DNA of 64,000 nucleotides from an uncultured bacterium (GCA_900549415.1 URNX01000001.1:131130-195129), one strand, 5' to 3'. Shown: positions 18,447-27,961, counted from the first letter of the stretch. The notes: generated by a model not told the origin, from the sequence alone. Program-made: numbers and translations.

Positions 18447-18474
18447 TTGCTTTTTTGAAAAGTTAAAGTATACT
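18447..18474 (+). promoter_or_regulatory. Probable promoter of ruvB
   Basis: TTGCTT (18447-18452), a 16-nt spacer and TATACT (18469-18474), 41 nt before the ATG. A second AT-rich box (TAATAT, 18483-18488) lacks a well-placed -35. Confidence 0.45.
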
Positions 18475-18514
18475 CTCACTTGTAATATACATCAGGAAAG
18501 CAGGATTTAAAGTC

Positions 18515-19579
18515 ATGGAAAACGAAAGATTCATAACTTCCACATTAAATAAGAAGGATGCAGAGGCGGAAACCACCCTGCGCCCGCAGAACTTCAGCTC
18601 TTTCCCGGGGCAGACCAAGACGAAAGACCGTCTGGAAATCTACGTCGCCGCGGCGAAAAACCGCTCCGAACCGCTCGGACATCTCCTCCTCAGCGGTCCT
18701 CCGGGACTCGGCAAGACCACGCTCGCCTACATCATCGCCAACGAAAAAGGCGCAAACATCAAAACCTCCAGCGGGCCCGTCATCGAAAAACCCGGCGACC
18801 TCGCGGGACTGCTCACTTCGCTCGAAAAAGGCGACATTCTGTTCATCGACGAAATCCACCGTCTGAACACCGCCGTCGAAGAGTATCTCTACAGCGCCAT
18901 GGAGGATTTCTTCATCGACATTATGATTGACCAGGGACCCGGCGCGCGCTCCGTGCGGCTGACCATCCCCGAATTCACGCTCATCGGTGCAACCACGCGC
19001 CAGGGGCTTCTCTCGGCCCCGCTGCGTTCCCGCTTCGAACTCTCCCTCCGCCTCGACTACTACAGCCCGGAGGAACTGCGCGACATCGTTCTCCGGTCCG
19101 CCGGAATTCTCAAAGTCAAAATCGACCCGGAAGGCGCGTTTGAAATCGCTCGCCGCAGCCGCGGAACTCCGCGAATTGCAAACAATCTCCTCCGCTGGAC
19201 CCGTGACTTTGCCCAGGTCAAAGGCAAAGGACACATCACGCAGGAACTCGCAGCGGCCGCGCTCACCATGCTCGACATCGACGACAGCGGACTCGATGAG
19301 ATGGACAAACGCATTCTCGAAATGATCATGGTCAACTTCAAAGGCGGACCCGTCGGTCTGAACTCGCTCTCCGTCGCAGTCGGCGAGGAAGCGGATACCA
19401 TTGAGGACGTCTACGAACCATATCTGATTCAGGAAGGATATATGATGCGCACGCCGCAGGGACGTATCGTTTCGGATAAATCGTGGCGCATGTTCGGTCT
19501 CACTCCCCCGCTCTATCCGAACGGAGTGCGGCGCGGCGCACGCAAAATCACCGATGACCAGCAGGAACTGCCGTTCTGA
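18515..19579 (+). CDS. ruvB: Holliday junction branch-migration helicase RuvB
   Basis: A 354-residue AAA+ motor with Walker A GPPGLGKTT (residues 61-69), Walker B/DEIH box IDEIHRLN (about 111-118), sensor 1 GATTRQGLLSAPLRSRF and the C-terminal winged helix (TPQGR...). It drives branch migration with RuvA and RuvC, which are not in this window. It converges with the SH3 gene with no spacer. Confidence 0.97.
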   Translation: MENERFITSTLNKKDAEAETTLRPQNFSSFPGQTKTKDRLEIYVAAAKNRSEPLGHLLLSGPPGLGKTTLAYIIANEKGANIKTSSGPVIEKPGDLAGLLTSLEKGDILFIDEIHRLNTAVEEYLYSAMEDFFIDIMIDQGPGARSVRLTIPEFTLIGATTRQGLLSAPLRSRFELSLRLDYYSPEELRDIVLRSAGILKVKIDPEGAFEIARRSRGTPRIANNLLRWTRDFAQVKGKGHITQELAAAALTMLDIDDSGLDEMDKRILEMIMVNFKGGPVGLNSLSVAVGEEADTIEDVYEPYLIQEGYMMRTPQGRIVSDKSWRMFGLTPPLYPNGVRRGARKITDDQQELPF

Positions 19580-20299
19580 TTATTTCCAGGACGGAGAAAC
19601 TTTCTCAATCTCCCAGAACGGGCGCCGGATGCCTTTCACCCACAGCTGGCGTCCGGTGATCCTCACCATGCGGTTTTCCCACAGATTCAGATTCAGACGG
19701 GGTGAAAGCAGATAGCCGATCGGAAGTTTTTTGCCGTTGATTTCCAGTATCAGTTCATACGAAGCGGAACCGACTGGTTCCGAAAGGCGGACCGGAATGC
19801 CTTCCACAGTCATAAGGTAATTGTCGCGCCGGATCTTCTCGTCCGGTTTCACCGGTGCGGCGGACGCGGTGGGAGCGGAGGGAGCGGCGGATTCGCGGAA
19901 AAAACGGCTGTGCACATATCCGCGCAGACCGCGGAGCGGAGCAATCCGGAGCCACGCGCCGTCATATGCTCGTTCCAGAATCTTAACATTCTCCGGAACT
20001 TCCGGACGGCTGTAATGATACGCAGGATAAATCACGCCCGGTCCCGAACGCAGGCGGGCGGACTCTTTCAGCGAACCGTCCGGATTCAAAAAGACGGAAG
20101 CGACCCAGACCGGAGCATTTTCCGGAAGGTCGATTCCGCGCCAGTCCCCCGTCTTCTCCCGCACAGGTGCAGATGCATCCGCAGCCGCAGTTGCGACGAT
20201 TTCCCCGTCAAGCGACGGTTCAATGCGCACATTCCAGCTCTCCGCGCCGGCAAGCGGAACGGAGAGCAGAAGCAGAAAATGACGCGGGGAAAACCGCAT
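19580..20299 (-). CDS. Secreted protein with bacterial SH3-like domains
   Basis: A 239-residue protein with a signal peptide (MRFSPRHFLLLLSVPLAGA). Two SH3b-like segments are visible: the first (residues about 20-75) contains DWRGIDLPENAPVWVASVFL, the second (about 80-130) contains ARLRSGPGVIYPAYH and GAWLRIAPLRGLRGYVHSRFF. An Ala/Pro linker leads to a C-terminal beta domain ending in FWEIEKVSPSWK. SH3b domains usually bind cell wall or other ligands. Its ATG overlaps the stop of the DUF4380 gene (TGATG), so it is translated in the same operon. Confidence 0.7.
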   Translation of the reverse strand: MRFSPRHFLLLLSVPLAGAESWNVRIEPSLDGEIVATAAADASAPVREKTGDWRGIDLPENAPVWVASVFLNPDGSLKESARLRSGPGVIYPAYHYSRPEVPENVKILERAYDGAWLRIAPLRGLRGYVHSRFFRESAAPSAPTASAAPVKPDEKIRRDNYLMTVEGIPVRLSEPVGSASYELILEINGKKLPIGYLLSPRLNLNLWENRMVRITGRQLWVKGIRRPFWEIEKVSPSWK

Positions 20300-21177
20300 C
20301 AGCCGAAGACCAGTTCGGCGTCCGCTTCATCAAGGATTTCCTTGCTGAGACGGAGCGCACTCCAGACTTCCGTGTGCTGAACCTCTTCCCCGTAAGCAAG
20401 CTGATAGAGCGGGCTGAGGGTTTCGATTTCCAGCATCTGGTCATTGGTGTAGCACTCGACACTGCATCCGTTGTCCGGATACTCCGCATCGACGAAGTGT
20501 TCATACTTCTTGATGAATGTAATTCCCTTGTTCTGGTAGGCGATCCATCCGTCTTCGCAGTTGCAGCCCATCTTGGCGGGTCCGCACTTGGAATCCTGCT
20601 GAACAAGCGTGTACTTGGAACCGAAACGGATTCTGCCGTCGGAAAGCGTCACATACGGCCAGAGGGAGATGAAGGTGTTCGGAAGCAGCGCTTCGGGGTC
20701 ACCCTGCGGCATCGGGATAATCGCCTTTCCGCCCGGAGCCATCACCGTGATGCCCCACGCGGCAAGCTCGACATCCCAGCGGTTGCAGTTGCGCAGAGTG
20801 TGGACAATCTTGAAGGAATCGCCCTTGACCGGGATGATTTCAATCGTTTTTTCAATTCCGGCGTTCGCGTCGGGACCGGCATGAAGCGTGATGCCCTTCG
20901 CGGTGTCCTTGACGTCGACCGGGAAATTGTCGATGGTCTGCGTGCGGATCTTGTCCTCGGGAGAGTGCCAGAGACGGTGTCCGCCGTAGTTGTTCCACTC
21001 ATCGCCGCCGGTCTGTCCCGCCGTTTCCGGGAAGATATGGAAAAGGTTGTCGGAGCCGTCGAAGAACGCACCCACAATGCGGGGGCCGATCTCCGTCGCC
21101 ACGATCAGTTTCAGCTTGCCGCTGGAGATCTCGATGCAGTTCTTCCAGCCCATGAATTCGACTCTTTTGTGTGCCAT
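20299..21177 (-). CDS. DUF4380-like protein (galactose-mutarotase-like fold)
   Basis: A 292-residue protein with GPRIVGAFFDG, GGHRLWHSPED and a long beta-rich body, matching what I recall of DUF4380 proteins, which are predicted to have a galactose-mutarotase-like beta-sandwich and may bind or modify carbohydrates. No signal peptide. AGGAG lies 8 nt before the ATG. It is the middle gene between a prenyl diphosphate synthase and the SH3 protein, a combination I do not recognise as a known pathway. Confidence 0.65.
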   Translation of the reverse strand: MAHKRVEFMGWKNCIEISSGKLKLIVATEIGPRIVGAFFDGSDNLFHIFPETAGQTGGDEWNNYGGHRLWHSPEDKIRTQTIDNFPVDVKDTAKGITLHAGPDANAGIEKTIEIIPVKGDSFKIVHTLRNCNRWDVELAAWGITVMAPGGKAIIPMPQGDPEALLPNTFISLWPYVTLSDGRIRFGSKYTLVQQDSKCGPAKMGCNCEDGWIAYQNKGITFIKKYEHFVDAEYPDNGCSVECYTNDQMLEIETLSPLYQLAYGEEVQHTEVWSALRLSKEILDEADAELVFG

Positions 21178-21201
21178 GTTTGTTTCTCCTGTATTTTAAG
21201 G

Positions 21202-22278
21202 TCAGACATTTCGTTTCAGAAGATCCTCCGCCAGTTCTTCCAGCAGAGAACGGTATTTGTTTTCGGGAAGCGAAGAGAGGTTCGCCATTGCCTTGTCCGA
21301 CGACTCCTCCGCCGCACGGACAACCGCGGCGCGCGCACCGCATTCTTCCAGCAGAGTGCGGATTTTCGCAATCTCCGTTTCCGTGTACGCCGGACGCTTC
21401 ATCAGAGCCGTAAGTTCGGCGCGTCCGGATTCAGTCAGACGTTCCAGAGCCTCCAGATAAAGAACCGTCGGTTTGCCTTCGCGGAAATCCGAACAGAGCG
21501 GCTTGCCGAACGTCGCGGCGTCGCCGTAAACGCCGAGCAGATCGTCACAGAGCTGGAACGCATATCCGAGTTCCGAAGCGAACTCCGCAAGCGCGGCAAC
21601 CGGCTTTGCGGTCCAGTCGGGCGTATCGAGTCCAGCCATCGCGCCGCATTCAGCGGAAAACGCGAGCAGCGCACCCGTCTTGCCGCGGATCATGTCAATC
21701 ACCTCCGCTTTCGGCGGAAGCACCTTGCGGTACTCAAATTCAACATCCAGCGCTTCGCCGGAAATGAGCTCCCGGTTGAGAAAAGACTGCATTCTCCGCG
21801 CCATTGCAAGCGCGGTTTCAGCAGAAACGCCGCGGTCGGTCGAGCGCAGCAGAACATCCGAAGCCCACGCCTGCTGAACGTCTCCGGTCAGAATGGCAAA
21901 ATCCGTTCCGTATTTTTCCGCACGGCCGGGAAGCAGCCCGAACCGCGCCGCGCCTTCCTTCCGCAGTTCCATGTGACAGGTCGGTTTTCCGCGCCGGACC
22001 TCGTCGCAGTCGATAATGTCATCATGAACGAGGGTCCAGTTATGGAAAATTTCACACGCGGCGGCCGCGTTGAGCGCACGCACCGGATCGCCGCCGACCG
22101 CGCCGCAGGACCAGAGCGCGAGAACCGGACGAAGCCGTTTGCCCCCGCGCATCGGGTAGAGCCGCACGGCCTTGCGCAGCGCCTCCGGACGGATCTCTGA
22201 CGGAAACGGATCATCCGTTATAAATTCATTTATGAGCCCGCGCGCAAGCGCAAGTTCATTTTCCAGTTGACTTTTCAT
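21202..22278 (-). CDS. Polyprenyl (geranylgeranyl/farnesyl-type) diphosphate synthase
   Basis: A 358-residue trans-isoprenyl diphosphate synthase. The first aspartate-rich motif is DDIIDCDEVRRG with GGKRLRPVL before it; the second is QLCDDLLGVYGD. It condenses isopentenyl diphosphate with allylic diphosphates to make the precursors of quinones or undecaprenyl carriers; chain length cannot be read with confidence. I start at the ATG at 22278 because AGGTG lies 8 nt upstream; a GTG at 22287 is in frame. Divergent from aroE. Confidence 0.88.
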   Translation of the reverse strand: MKSQLENELALARGLINEFITDDPFPSEIRPEALRKAVRLYPMRGGKRLRPVLALWSCGAVGGDPVRALNAAAACEIFHNWTLVHDDIIDCDEVRRGKPTCHMELRKEGAARFGLLPGRAEKYGTDFAILTGDVQQAWASDVLLRSTDRGVSAETALAMARRMQSFLNRELISGEALDVEFEYRKVLPPKAEVIDMIRGKTGALLAFSAECGAMAGLDTPDWTAKPVAALAEFASELGYAFQLCDDLLGVYGDAATFGKPLCSDFREGKPTVLYLEALERLTESGRAELTALMKRPAYTETEIAKIRTLLEECGARAAVVRAAEESSDKAMANLSSLPENKYRSLLEELAEDLLKRNV

Positions 22279-22351
22279 AAAACGCACCTATGTTAATATA
22301 GAGCAATATACACGATAAACGCGGTGAAACAAATCCGCATAGAGGAAAAAA

Positions 22352-23191
22352 ATGATAAAATTTGCAGTTATCGGCGATCCGATCGCCCATTCGCTCTCCC
22401 CCGCAATGCAGAACGCCGGAATCAAAGCCCTCGGTCTCGATGCGGAATACTTCGCGGAACATGTCCGGCATGATGATCTGAAGGAATTCACAGAACAGGC
22501 TCGCCGCGGACTTGCCGGATTCAACATCACAGTTCCCCATAAAAATGCAATCTTCCCCTTCCTCGACCACATCTCGAAGGAAGCGCAGGTCGCGGGAAGC
22601 GTCAACACAGTCACCGTCAAGAGCGGACGTCTTTACGGCGACACCACCGACGGCTACGGGCTTGCCCAGGCGCTGAAAGAGGCGTTTCAGTTCGACGTCC
22701 GCGGCGGACGCATCGCGTTCATCGGCTGCGGCGGCGCCGCCCATGCGGCCGCGGCATATTTCGCTTCGCAGGGCGCGCAGGCTCTCCATCTCATCAACCG
22801 CACTGTCGCCAAAGCGGATGAACTCGCGGAAAAACTGCGCGGAGCTTACGGAACCGATGTGCGAACCTGCGCCATTGACGACAACGCGCAGATTTCCGAA
22901 TTCCTGAACGCCTCGGATGTTGTCATCCAGTGTACCAGCCTCGGACTCAAACCCGACGATCCCGCCCCGATTGATCTTTCTCTTCTTCCGCAGTCCATCA
23001 AGGTCTACGACACCATCTACAAGAAGACCCCGATTGTCCGCGAATGCGAACGCCGCGGCATTCCGTTTGCGAACGGACTCGCGATGCTTCTGCATCAGGG
23101 CGCACGCTCCCTGGAGCTCTGGACCGGCCGTCCCGCACCCGTCGAGATCATGCGCGCCGCACTGAACAAAGCCTATGCGGAAAAGCAATGA
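22352..23191 (+). CDS. aroE: Shikimate dehydrogenase
   Basis: A 279-residue NADP-dependent enzyme of aromatic amino-acid synthesis. Substrate-site motifs are VIGDPIAHSLSPAMQN and FNITVPHK (catalytic Lys), with GDTTDGYG; the cofactor loop is FIGCGGAAHAAAAYFA and INRTVAKADEL follows. Normal length. GAGG lies 7 nt before the ATG. Confidence 0.95.
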   Translation: MIKFAVIGDPIAHSLSPAMQNAGIKALGLDAEYFAEHVRHDDLKEFTEQARRGLAGFNITVPHKNAIFPFLDHISKEAQVAGSVNTVTVKSGRLYGDTTDGYGLAQALKEAFQFDVRGGRIAFIGCGGAAHAAAAYFASQGAQALHLINRTVAKADELAEKLRGAYGTDVRTCAIDDNAQISEFLNASDVVIQCTSLGLKPDDPAPIDLSLLPQSIKVYDTIYKKTPIVRECERRGIPFANGLAMLLHQGARSLELWTGRPAPVEIMRAALNKAYAEKQ

Positions 23192-23296
23192 TCTTCCGCA
23201 TGCGCGCCGAAACGCCGTTTCCGAACCGGCTAAAAAAACCATACATCAAAAAACGGAAAAATCGAATTAAAACCAGTCAGATTCCCATTTATTCTC

Positions 23297-23324
23297 TTGA
23301 AAAGCGGACAAACCACTCTATAAT
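23297..23324 (+). promoter_or_regulatory. Promoter of the dehydrogenase-esterase-GH57 operon
   Basis: TTGAAA (23297-23302), a 16-nt spacer and a perfect TATAAT (23319-23324), 43 nt before the ATG. Confidence 0.75.
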
Positions 23325-23367
23325 ATATCCATACACGAACAACCTCTAAACCGAAGGAAGGTGAATT

Positions 23368-24417
23368 ATGTCTTTCGTGAAAACTATGGCAACCGTGATC
23401 GAGCGTCCCGGCGAAGCGGCGTTCCGTGAAGTGACCCTGACCCCGAAACGCGAGGACACCGTTGTCTGCAAAACCCTGATGAGCGCCATCAGCACCGGCA
23501 CCGACATGAAGACCTACCATGGAATGCAGCACCCCGAGCAGTGCTGGTACCCCCTCGTCCCCGGTTATGAAAACATCGGCGTCGTCCTCGAAGAAGGTTC
23601 CTATGCTCCCGGATTCAAAAAGGGCGACCGCGTCATGATCAACGAATGCCGCACCTACATGGACGTCTGCGCGGCATGGGGCGGCGGAACACAGATTGTT
23701 CACAAAGATTCCGCGAACGCCGGCGGCGCGGGCGACCCCCTCTGCAAAATTCCCGACAACGTCACCGACGAACAGGCGGTCCTCGCCTATCTCTTCTGCG
23801 TCTCCCTCAAGGGCGTGGAACGCCTCGGACTCACACCCGACTACACCGGAACGGTTCTCGTTTTCGGCGCGGGCATGAACGGCATCGGCGCGGCCCAGAT
23901 CATCCGCATCAAGTCCCCGAACGCGAAAATCATCATCGCCGAACCGCATCCCTACCGCCAGGAAATCGCAAAGCATTACGCGGACTTCGTCATAACTCCC
24001 GATGAAGCCGGAATCAAAAAGCTCGAAGAGCTCACAAACGGCAAAAAGGCGGACAAGATCATCGAATGTTCCGGCAACCCCGCGGTTCCGGGAATCCTCT
24101 ACAAGTTCATCAAGGACGGCGGTTGGACGGATGACGACGAGCCGGGCTACATTCACCTCAACGGCGACTACCCCGAAAAACTCCTCTTCGACCACTATCA
24201 CCGCTGGTTCGTCAAAAACGTCAACATGTCCATGACCTGCGCAATGAAATGGCGCGCAAAAGGACAGATCCTCCAGTGGATCAGCGAAGGCAAGATCGAC
24301 ACCACGCATCTCCCCTACGAAATCTGGCCCGCCGGAAAAGCGAAAGAGGCATTCGAATATCAGTCCGAAAAGGGCATGAACTGCTTCAAGGTCCTCTTCG
24401 ACTGGAGGGATCTCTGA
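23368..24417 (+). CDS. Medium-chain dehydrogenase (zinc-alcohol-dehydrogenase-like)
   Basis: A 349-residue MDR-superfamily oxidoreductase. The N-terminal GroES-like half has PGYENIGVVLEEG and GDRVMINE; the Rossmann motif is VLVFGAGMNGIGAAQ (about residue 168), followed by an acidic residue in IIIAEPH. The usual four-cysteine structural zinc loop is not visible. It probably oxidises a sugar or polyol derivative. It is the first gene of a four-gene operon with a sugar-isomerase-like protein, an acetyl esterase and a GH57-like protein, and its stop overlaps the next start by 1 nt. Confidence 0.75.
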   Translation: MSFVKTMATVIERPGEAAFREVTLTPKREDTVVCKTLMSAISTGTDMKTYHGMQHPEQCWYPLVPGYENIGVVLEEGSYAPGFKKGDRVMINECRTYMDVCAAWGGGTQIVHKDSANAGGAGDPLCKIPDNVTDEQAVLAYLFCVSLKGVERLGLTPDYTGTVLVFGAGMNGIGAAQIIRIKSPNAKIIIAEPHPYRQEIAKHYADFVITPDEAGIKKLEELTNGKKADKIIECSGNPAVPGILYKFIKDGGWTDDDEPGYIHLNGDYPEKLLFDHYHRWFVKNVNMSMTCAMKWRAKGQILQWISEGKIDTTHLPYEIWPAGKAKEAFEYQSEKGMNCFKVLFDWRDL

Positions 24418-25232
24418 TGAGGTACGGTCTCGCCGCCTGGGGACTCCGCGAGGAGTCCCTCGAATCCCAGCTCGCACTCACAAAAAAACTCGGACTGGAA
24501 CTGCTGGAATTTTCCATTGCGAACTATGACAAGGACGCCCTTCAGCTCGGCGCGACCGATGCGCAGATCGAACATGTGAAGGAGCTGTTCCGGCAGAACG
24601 GAATCCGCCTTGAGTGCGGTTGCACCGGAAACGACTTCACCGGCGACGACGTCGCCGAACAGGTCAAGAAGGTGAAGGAAGTCATTGACATTGCCGCAAA
24701 GCTCGGGCTCCGCTATCTCCGCATCTTCGCCGGATTCAATTCCGACAGTGTGGTCATCGGCGACCGGCTCGTGAAGATGCTCGCAGCTCTGAAGGAAGTC
24801 AACGATTACGCAAAAAACACCGGCGTCCGCCTCTGCGTGGAAACCCACGGCGGAGTCGCATGTCTGGAAAACGGCGCGCTCGTGCATTTCAACAGCGCCA
24901 CCACCCGCACCGACATCTGGAAAGAGATCGTGAAAACGGGAGTGTCCTGCGCCTATGACCCCGCGAACCTGACGGCCGTCGGAACCACCTGCGCCACCGG
25001 ATTCTTCCGTCAGTTCAAAGAGGCCGTAGCCTATGTTCATCTCAAGGATTTCCGCGATGTGGAAGGCGGCGTGCGCCCGGCGGCGTGCGGCGAAGGACGT
25101 CTCGACTGGAAGCGTCTCATGGAGACGCTCAAGGAGTTTGACGGTCCCGCGATGATCGAATACGAACTTCCCGAAGATGTCGAAGACGGCATGACGCGCA
25201 GTCTGAACTTCCTGAAAGCGCACGAGGCTTGA
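24417..25232 (+). CDS. Xylose-isomerase-like TIM-barrel protein
   Basis: A 271-residue sugar phosphate isomerase/epimerase (AP-endonuclease 2 fold). The metal-site pattern is present: VCVETHGG-like Glu-His (LCVETHGG), CAYDPANL, VHLKDF and MIEYELPED. The ATG overlaps the dehydrogenase TGA (TGATG). Members isomerise ketoses or act on inositol derivatives; the pairing with an MDR dehydrogenase suggests oxidation then isomerisation of an unusual sugar (inference). Confidence 0.8.
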   Translation: MRYGLAAWGLREESLESQLALTKKLGLELLEFSIANYDKDALQLGATDAQIEHVKELFRQNGIRLECGCTGNDFTGDDVAEQVKKVKEVIDIAAKLGLRYLRIFAGFNSDSVVIGDRLVKMLAALKEVNDYAKNTGVRLCVETHGGVACLENGALVHFNSATTRTDIWKEIVKTGVSCAYDPANLTAVGTTCATGFFRQFKEAVAYVHLKDFRDVEGGVRPAACGEGRLDWKRLMETLKEFDGPAMIEYELPEDVEDGMTRSLNFLKAHEA

Positions 25233-25234
25233 AC

Positions 25235-26515
25235 ATGAAGTTTCATCCGCTCCGCATCAATGAGCAGCCCGAATATGACGCGCTCTGCCCGGAATGGAAG
25301 ATCGTTCCCGCACCCGCTCCGCGCACAGAAATTGTGCTGGGAACGAACCGCCCGTCCGGCGTGTTCCGCTGCGGCGAAACAGTCGCTTTCTCGCTGGAAT
25401 TCCGTCATGACGGCAAACCGGTCGCGGGAAAAACTCTGAACTGCACGCTTGAACGGGATTTTCATCCGGTCGAAACGTTTGCTCTCGTCTCTGCGGAAAC
25501 TCCGGTCGTTTTCGAAACGACTCTGGAGAAGCCGGGCTTTGTCCGTCTCGCCGTTTCCTGCGACGGTTTTTCCGCCGCATACGGAGCGGGTTTTGAACCG
25601 TTCGCAATCACCGCCGCTCCTGAAATTGAAGGATTCGACGCCTTCTGGAATGCACGGAAACAAGAGCTCGCCGCCGTACCGATGCAGGTTCTGAAATTTG
25701 AAAAAGTTCCGCTCGCCGATCCCGGATACGAAGGCGTCGCTGAGTGTTTCAACGTCGAAATCTCCTGCGTAAACGGCACTCCGGTTGCGGGACTCCTTGC
25801 CGTTCCGTGCGGAGCGAAACCGGGGACGCTTCCCGCATACGTTTTCTTCCACGGCGCCGGCGTGCGTCCCTCGTTCCAGCCGCTCCCCTGGGCGGCGCAC
25901 GGGATGATCGCGTTCAACGTCAACGCTCACGGCATCCCGTACGGAAACGAAGCCGTTTACAGAAGCGAACTGAAGCGTCTGGAAGGCTATTCCTCGCGAA
26001 TTTACGAGAAACCGGAAGACTCCCTGTTCGTCGCCATGACTCTGCGCGTTCTGCGCTCATTGGAATACCTGAAATCGCGTCCGGAGTTCAACGGGACCCT
26101 GATCTGCCACGGCGGAAGCCAGGGCGGCTACCAGTCGCTCGCCGCGGCGGGACTCGACCCCGATGTTTCGCTGATCATCCCCAACGCTCCGGCGATGTGC
26201 AACCTCGCGGGCGCTCTGGAAGGACGCATCCCCTCCTGGCCGCACACCGTGAAACAGGAACCCGCGGAGCTGCGGAACAACCGCAACGCCCTCTTCTGCG
26301 ACGGCGCCTCGTTCGCCCGCCGCGCAAAAGCGCAGGCGCTGTTCACCGTAGGTTTTTCCGACCCGGCCGCGACTCCCTCCTCGGTCTACGCAGCTTACAA
26401 TGCCTACGGCGGAGAAAAACAGATCATGGACTTCCCCGACCTCGGACACGAAGGCGCGGTCTTCTGGACCGCCGAAGCTGAAATTGAAGAATATATCCAC
26501 AACCAACCTAAATAA
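25235..26515 (+). CDS. Acetyl xylan esterase / cephalosporin-C deacetylase family hydrolase
   Basis: A 426-residue alpha/beta hydrolase of the CE7 (AXE1) type. The nucleophile is Ser295 in GGSQGGYQ, preceded by YVFFHGAGVRP; a late DLGHEGA supplies the catalytic His. There is a beta-rich N-terminal extension of roughly 110 residues. No signal peptide, so it would act inside the cell on imported acetylated sugars. I use the ATG at 25235 (GAGG 9 nt upstream) over an in-frame TTG at 25229. Confidence 0.85.
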   Translation: MKFHPLRINEQPEYDALCPEWKIVPAPAPRTEIVLGTNRPSGVFRCGETVAFSLEFRHDGKPVAGKTLNCTLERDFHPVETFALVSAETPVVFETTLEKPGFVRLAVSCDGFSAAYGAGFEPFAITAAPEIEGFDAFWNARKQELAAVPMQVLKFEKVPLADPGYEGVAECFNVEISCVNGTPVAGLLAVPCGAKPGTLPAYVFFHGAGVRPSFQPLPWAAHGMIAFNVNAHGIPYGNEAVYRSELKRLEGYSSRIYEKPEDSLFVAMTLRVLRSLEYLKSRPEFNGTLICHGGSQGGYQSLAAAGLDPDVSLIIPNAPAMCNLAGALEGRIPSWPHTVKQEPAELRNNRNALFCDGASFARRAKAQALFTVGFSDPAATPSSVYAAYNAYGGEKQIMDFPDLGHEGAVFWTAEAEIEEYIHNQPK

Positions 26516-26528
26516 AGGAGACAAATAA

Positions 26529-27908
26529 ATGTCGAACAAACCGCAAGTCATTTTTATGCCTCATGCGAACATTCAGTATTCGCAGCTCGACCCGAAGCGC
26601 CGCGCATGGGTCTGCGAAAACTGCTACCGTCCGCTTTTTGAACTCGTCCGCGACGGCGATTACAAAGTCGCGTTCGAAGCTTCCGGCAGAACTCTGGAAG
26701 TGATGGATCAGGAGGCTCCGGCCGTCCTCGCCCTCCTCCGCGAACTGGTCAGAGAAGGCAAAATCGAACCGGTCGCCTCTCCGTTCATCCACGTGATGCT
26801 CGCGAACGTTCCGCCCGAAATCGGACTGGATACGCTCAAACACGGTCTTGAAGCATGGGAAAAATACACCGGAGTCCGCCCCGAAACCGGATGGAACCCG
26901 GAGTGCGGATGGGCCTCCTACCTGCCCGAAATCTACAAGGAAGCCGGCTACAAAAACCTCGTCATGGACGCCGACAGCTTCTTCCTCTCCTTCCCGGAAA
27001 TCCGCCAGGCGACCGGACTCAAATACGACGTTCAGGGGCACTCCAACAAGAACCACCTCTTCAAGATTGAAGAGTACATCAAGGACAAGCCGGAATTCCT
27101 GAAGTATCTGACGAATCCGTCGGTTGCTCCCAACGGTCTCCGCATGGTCTTCCGTTCCGACTGCATGGCGAACCCGATGCTCTGGTATCTGATGGGCGCG
27201 ACGGAAGGCTGCCGCGAAACCCCTGTCAGCCTCGACGAAATCAAGGAAATGTTCCTGAAGTGGCAGCCGCGCATTGCGCAGACAGGTTCCTTCATCATGC
27301 CGTACGCGGAAGATGCGGAATACATCGGTTCCTCCGCATACTTCTATGTGAAGCAGTTCAACCAGGCCCGCTTCTTCGAGCCGGAACCGAAGTCCGTCCA
27401 GCGCTTCAAAGAGCTGCTCGACATGGCGAAGAGCATCGGCTACGAACTCACCACCCCGGGCGCAGTGATCAACAACGCCAAAGAGCTGATCAAGAACGAT
27501 CTGATCGACCATATCGAAAACGGAGCCGCATGGCACGGCGGAACCTACAAGGCATGGGCGAACACAAGCTATTCCCTGATCTTCGACCCGGTCTGCCGCA
27601 TGGTCTACGACGGCATCGTCGCGGTCCGCAAGCACATCGGAAACACGCCGGAACTTGACAAGGCGATGAAGGCGGTGACGTCCGCATACGTTTCCGACTC
27701 CCGCTGGCCTCCGCTGCCGACCACCCCGGGACGCTTCAACGTCCGCGAGTCGATTGACGATCTGTTTGCCGCGAACAAGTTCCTCGGCGAAGCGATGGAG
27801 AAAGGCGGCATTGCCGAAAAGCGTGCAATCTACTCCGCTCCGCTGATGGAAACGCAGATCAAGCTGATCGAGAAGGAACTGATGGATCAGAAATATTTCG
27901 GCGAATAA
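26529..27908 (+). CDS. Glycoside hydrolase family 57-like protein
   Basis: A 459-residue cytoplasmic protein. Features resembling GH57 are the N-terminal FMPHANIQYSQL, FEASGRTLEVM, ASPFIHVMLANVP and GWNPECGWASYLPEIY, where the Glu would match the GH57 nucleophile; Asp in FRSDCMANPM could be the acid. GH57 enzymes are amylases, branching enzymes and related transferases; this one is short and divergent and may act on a different glycan. AAAGGAG precedes the ATG. It is the last gene of the operon starting at 23368. A GH38- or deacetylase-like fold is the main alternative. Confidence 0.6.
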   Translation: MSNKPQVIFMPHANIQYSQLDPKRRAWVCENCYRPLFELVRDGDYKVAFEASGRTLEVMDQEAPAVLALLRELVREGKIEPVASPFIHVMLANVPPEIGLDTLKHGLEAWEKYTGVRPETGWNPECGWASYLPEIYKEAGYKNLVMDADSFFLSFPEIRQATGLKYDVQGHSNKNHLFKIEEYIKDKPEFLKYLTNPSVAPNGLRMVFRSDCMANPMLWYLMGATEGCRETPVSLDEIKEMFLKWQPRIAQTGSFIMPYAEDAEYIGSSAYFYVKQFNQARFFEPEPKSVQRFKELLDMAKSIGYELTTPGAVINNAKELIKNDLIDHIENGAAWHGGTYKAWANTSYSLIFDPVCRMVYDGIVAVRKHIGNTPELDKAMKAVTSAYVSDSRWPPLPTTPGRFNVRESIDDLFAANKFLGEAMEKGGIAEKRAIYSAPLMETQIKLIEKELMDQKYFGE

Positions 27909-27927
27909 TCCGCTGCTGATTCACAGA

Positions 27928-27959
27928 GCCCCACTGCTTAGAAGGCAGTTGCTCGATCC
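27928..27959 (-). tRNA. Fragment of tRNA-Arg (anticodon TCT), possible attachment-site scar
   Basis: Read on the minus strand, 32 nt match the middle of a tRNA-Arg(UCU): end of the D arm (GGATCGAGC), then A, the stem-loop ACTGC-CTTCTAA-GCAGT with anticodon TCT, and GGGGC. Both ends of the tRNA are missing, so it is not functional. tRNA anticodon arms are common integration sites, and this scar lies 122 nt before a restriction-modification gene. Chance similarity is possible but unlikely at this length. Confidence 0.55.
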
Positions 27960-27961
27960 CG

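Noticed and set aside
16384..18510. A 708-codon open frame on the plus strand
   Set aside because: It is antisense to the clearly recognisable transketolase gene, has no ribosome site and reads as low-complexity Arg/Gly/Glu sequence; it is a by-product of codon bias.
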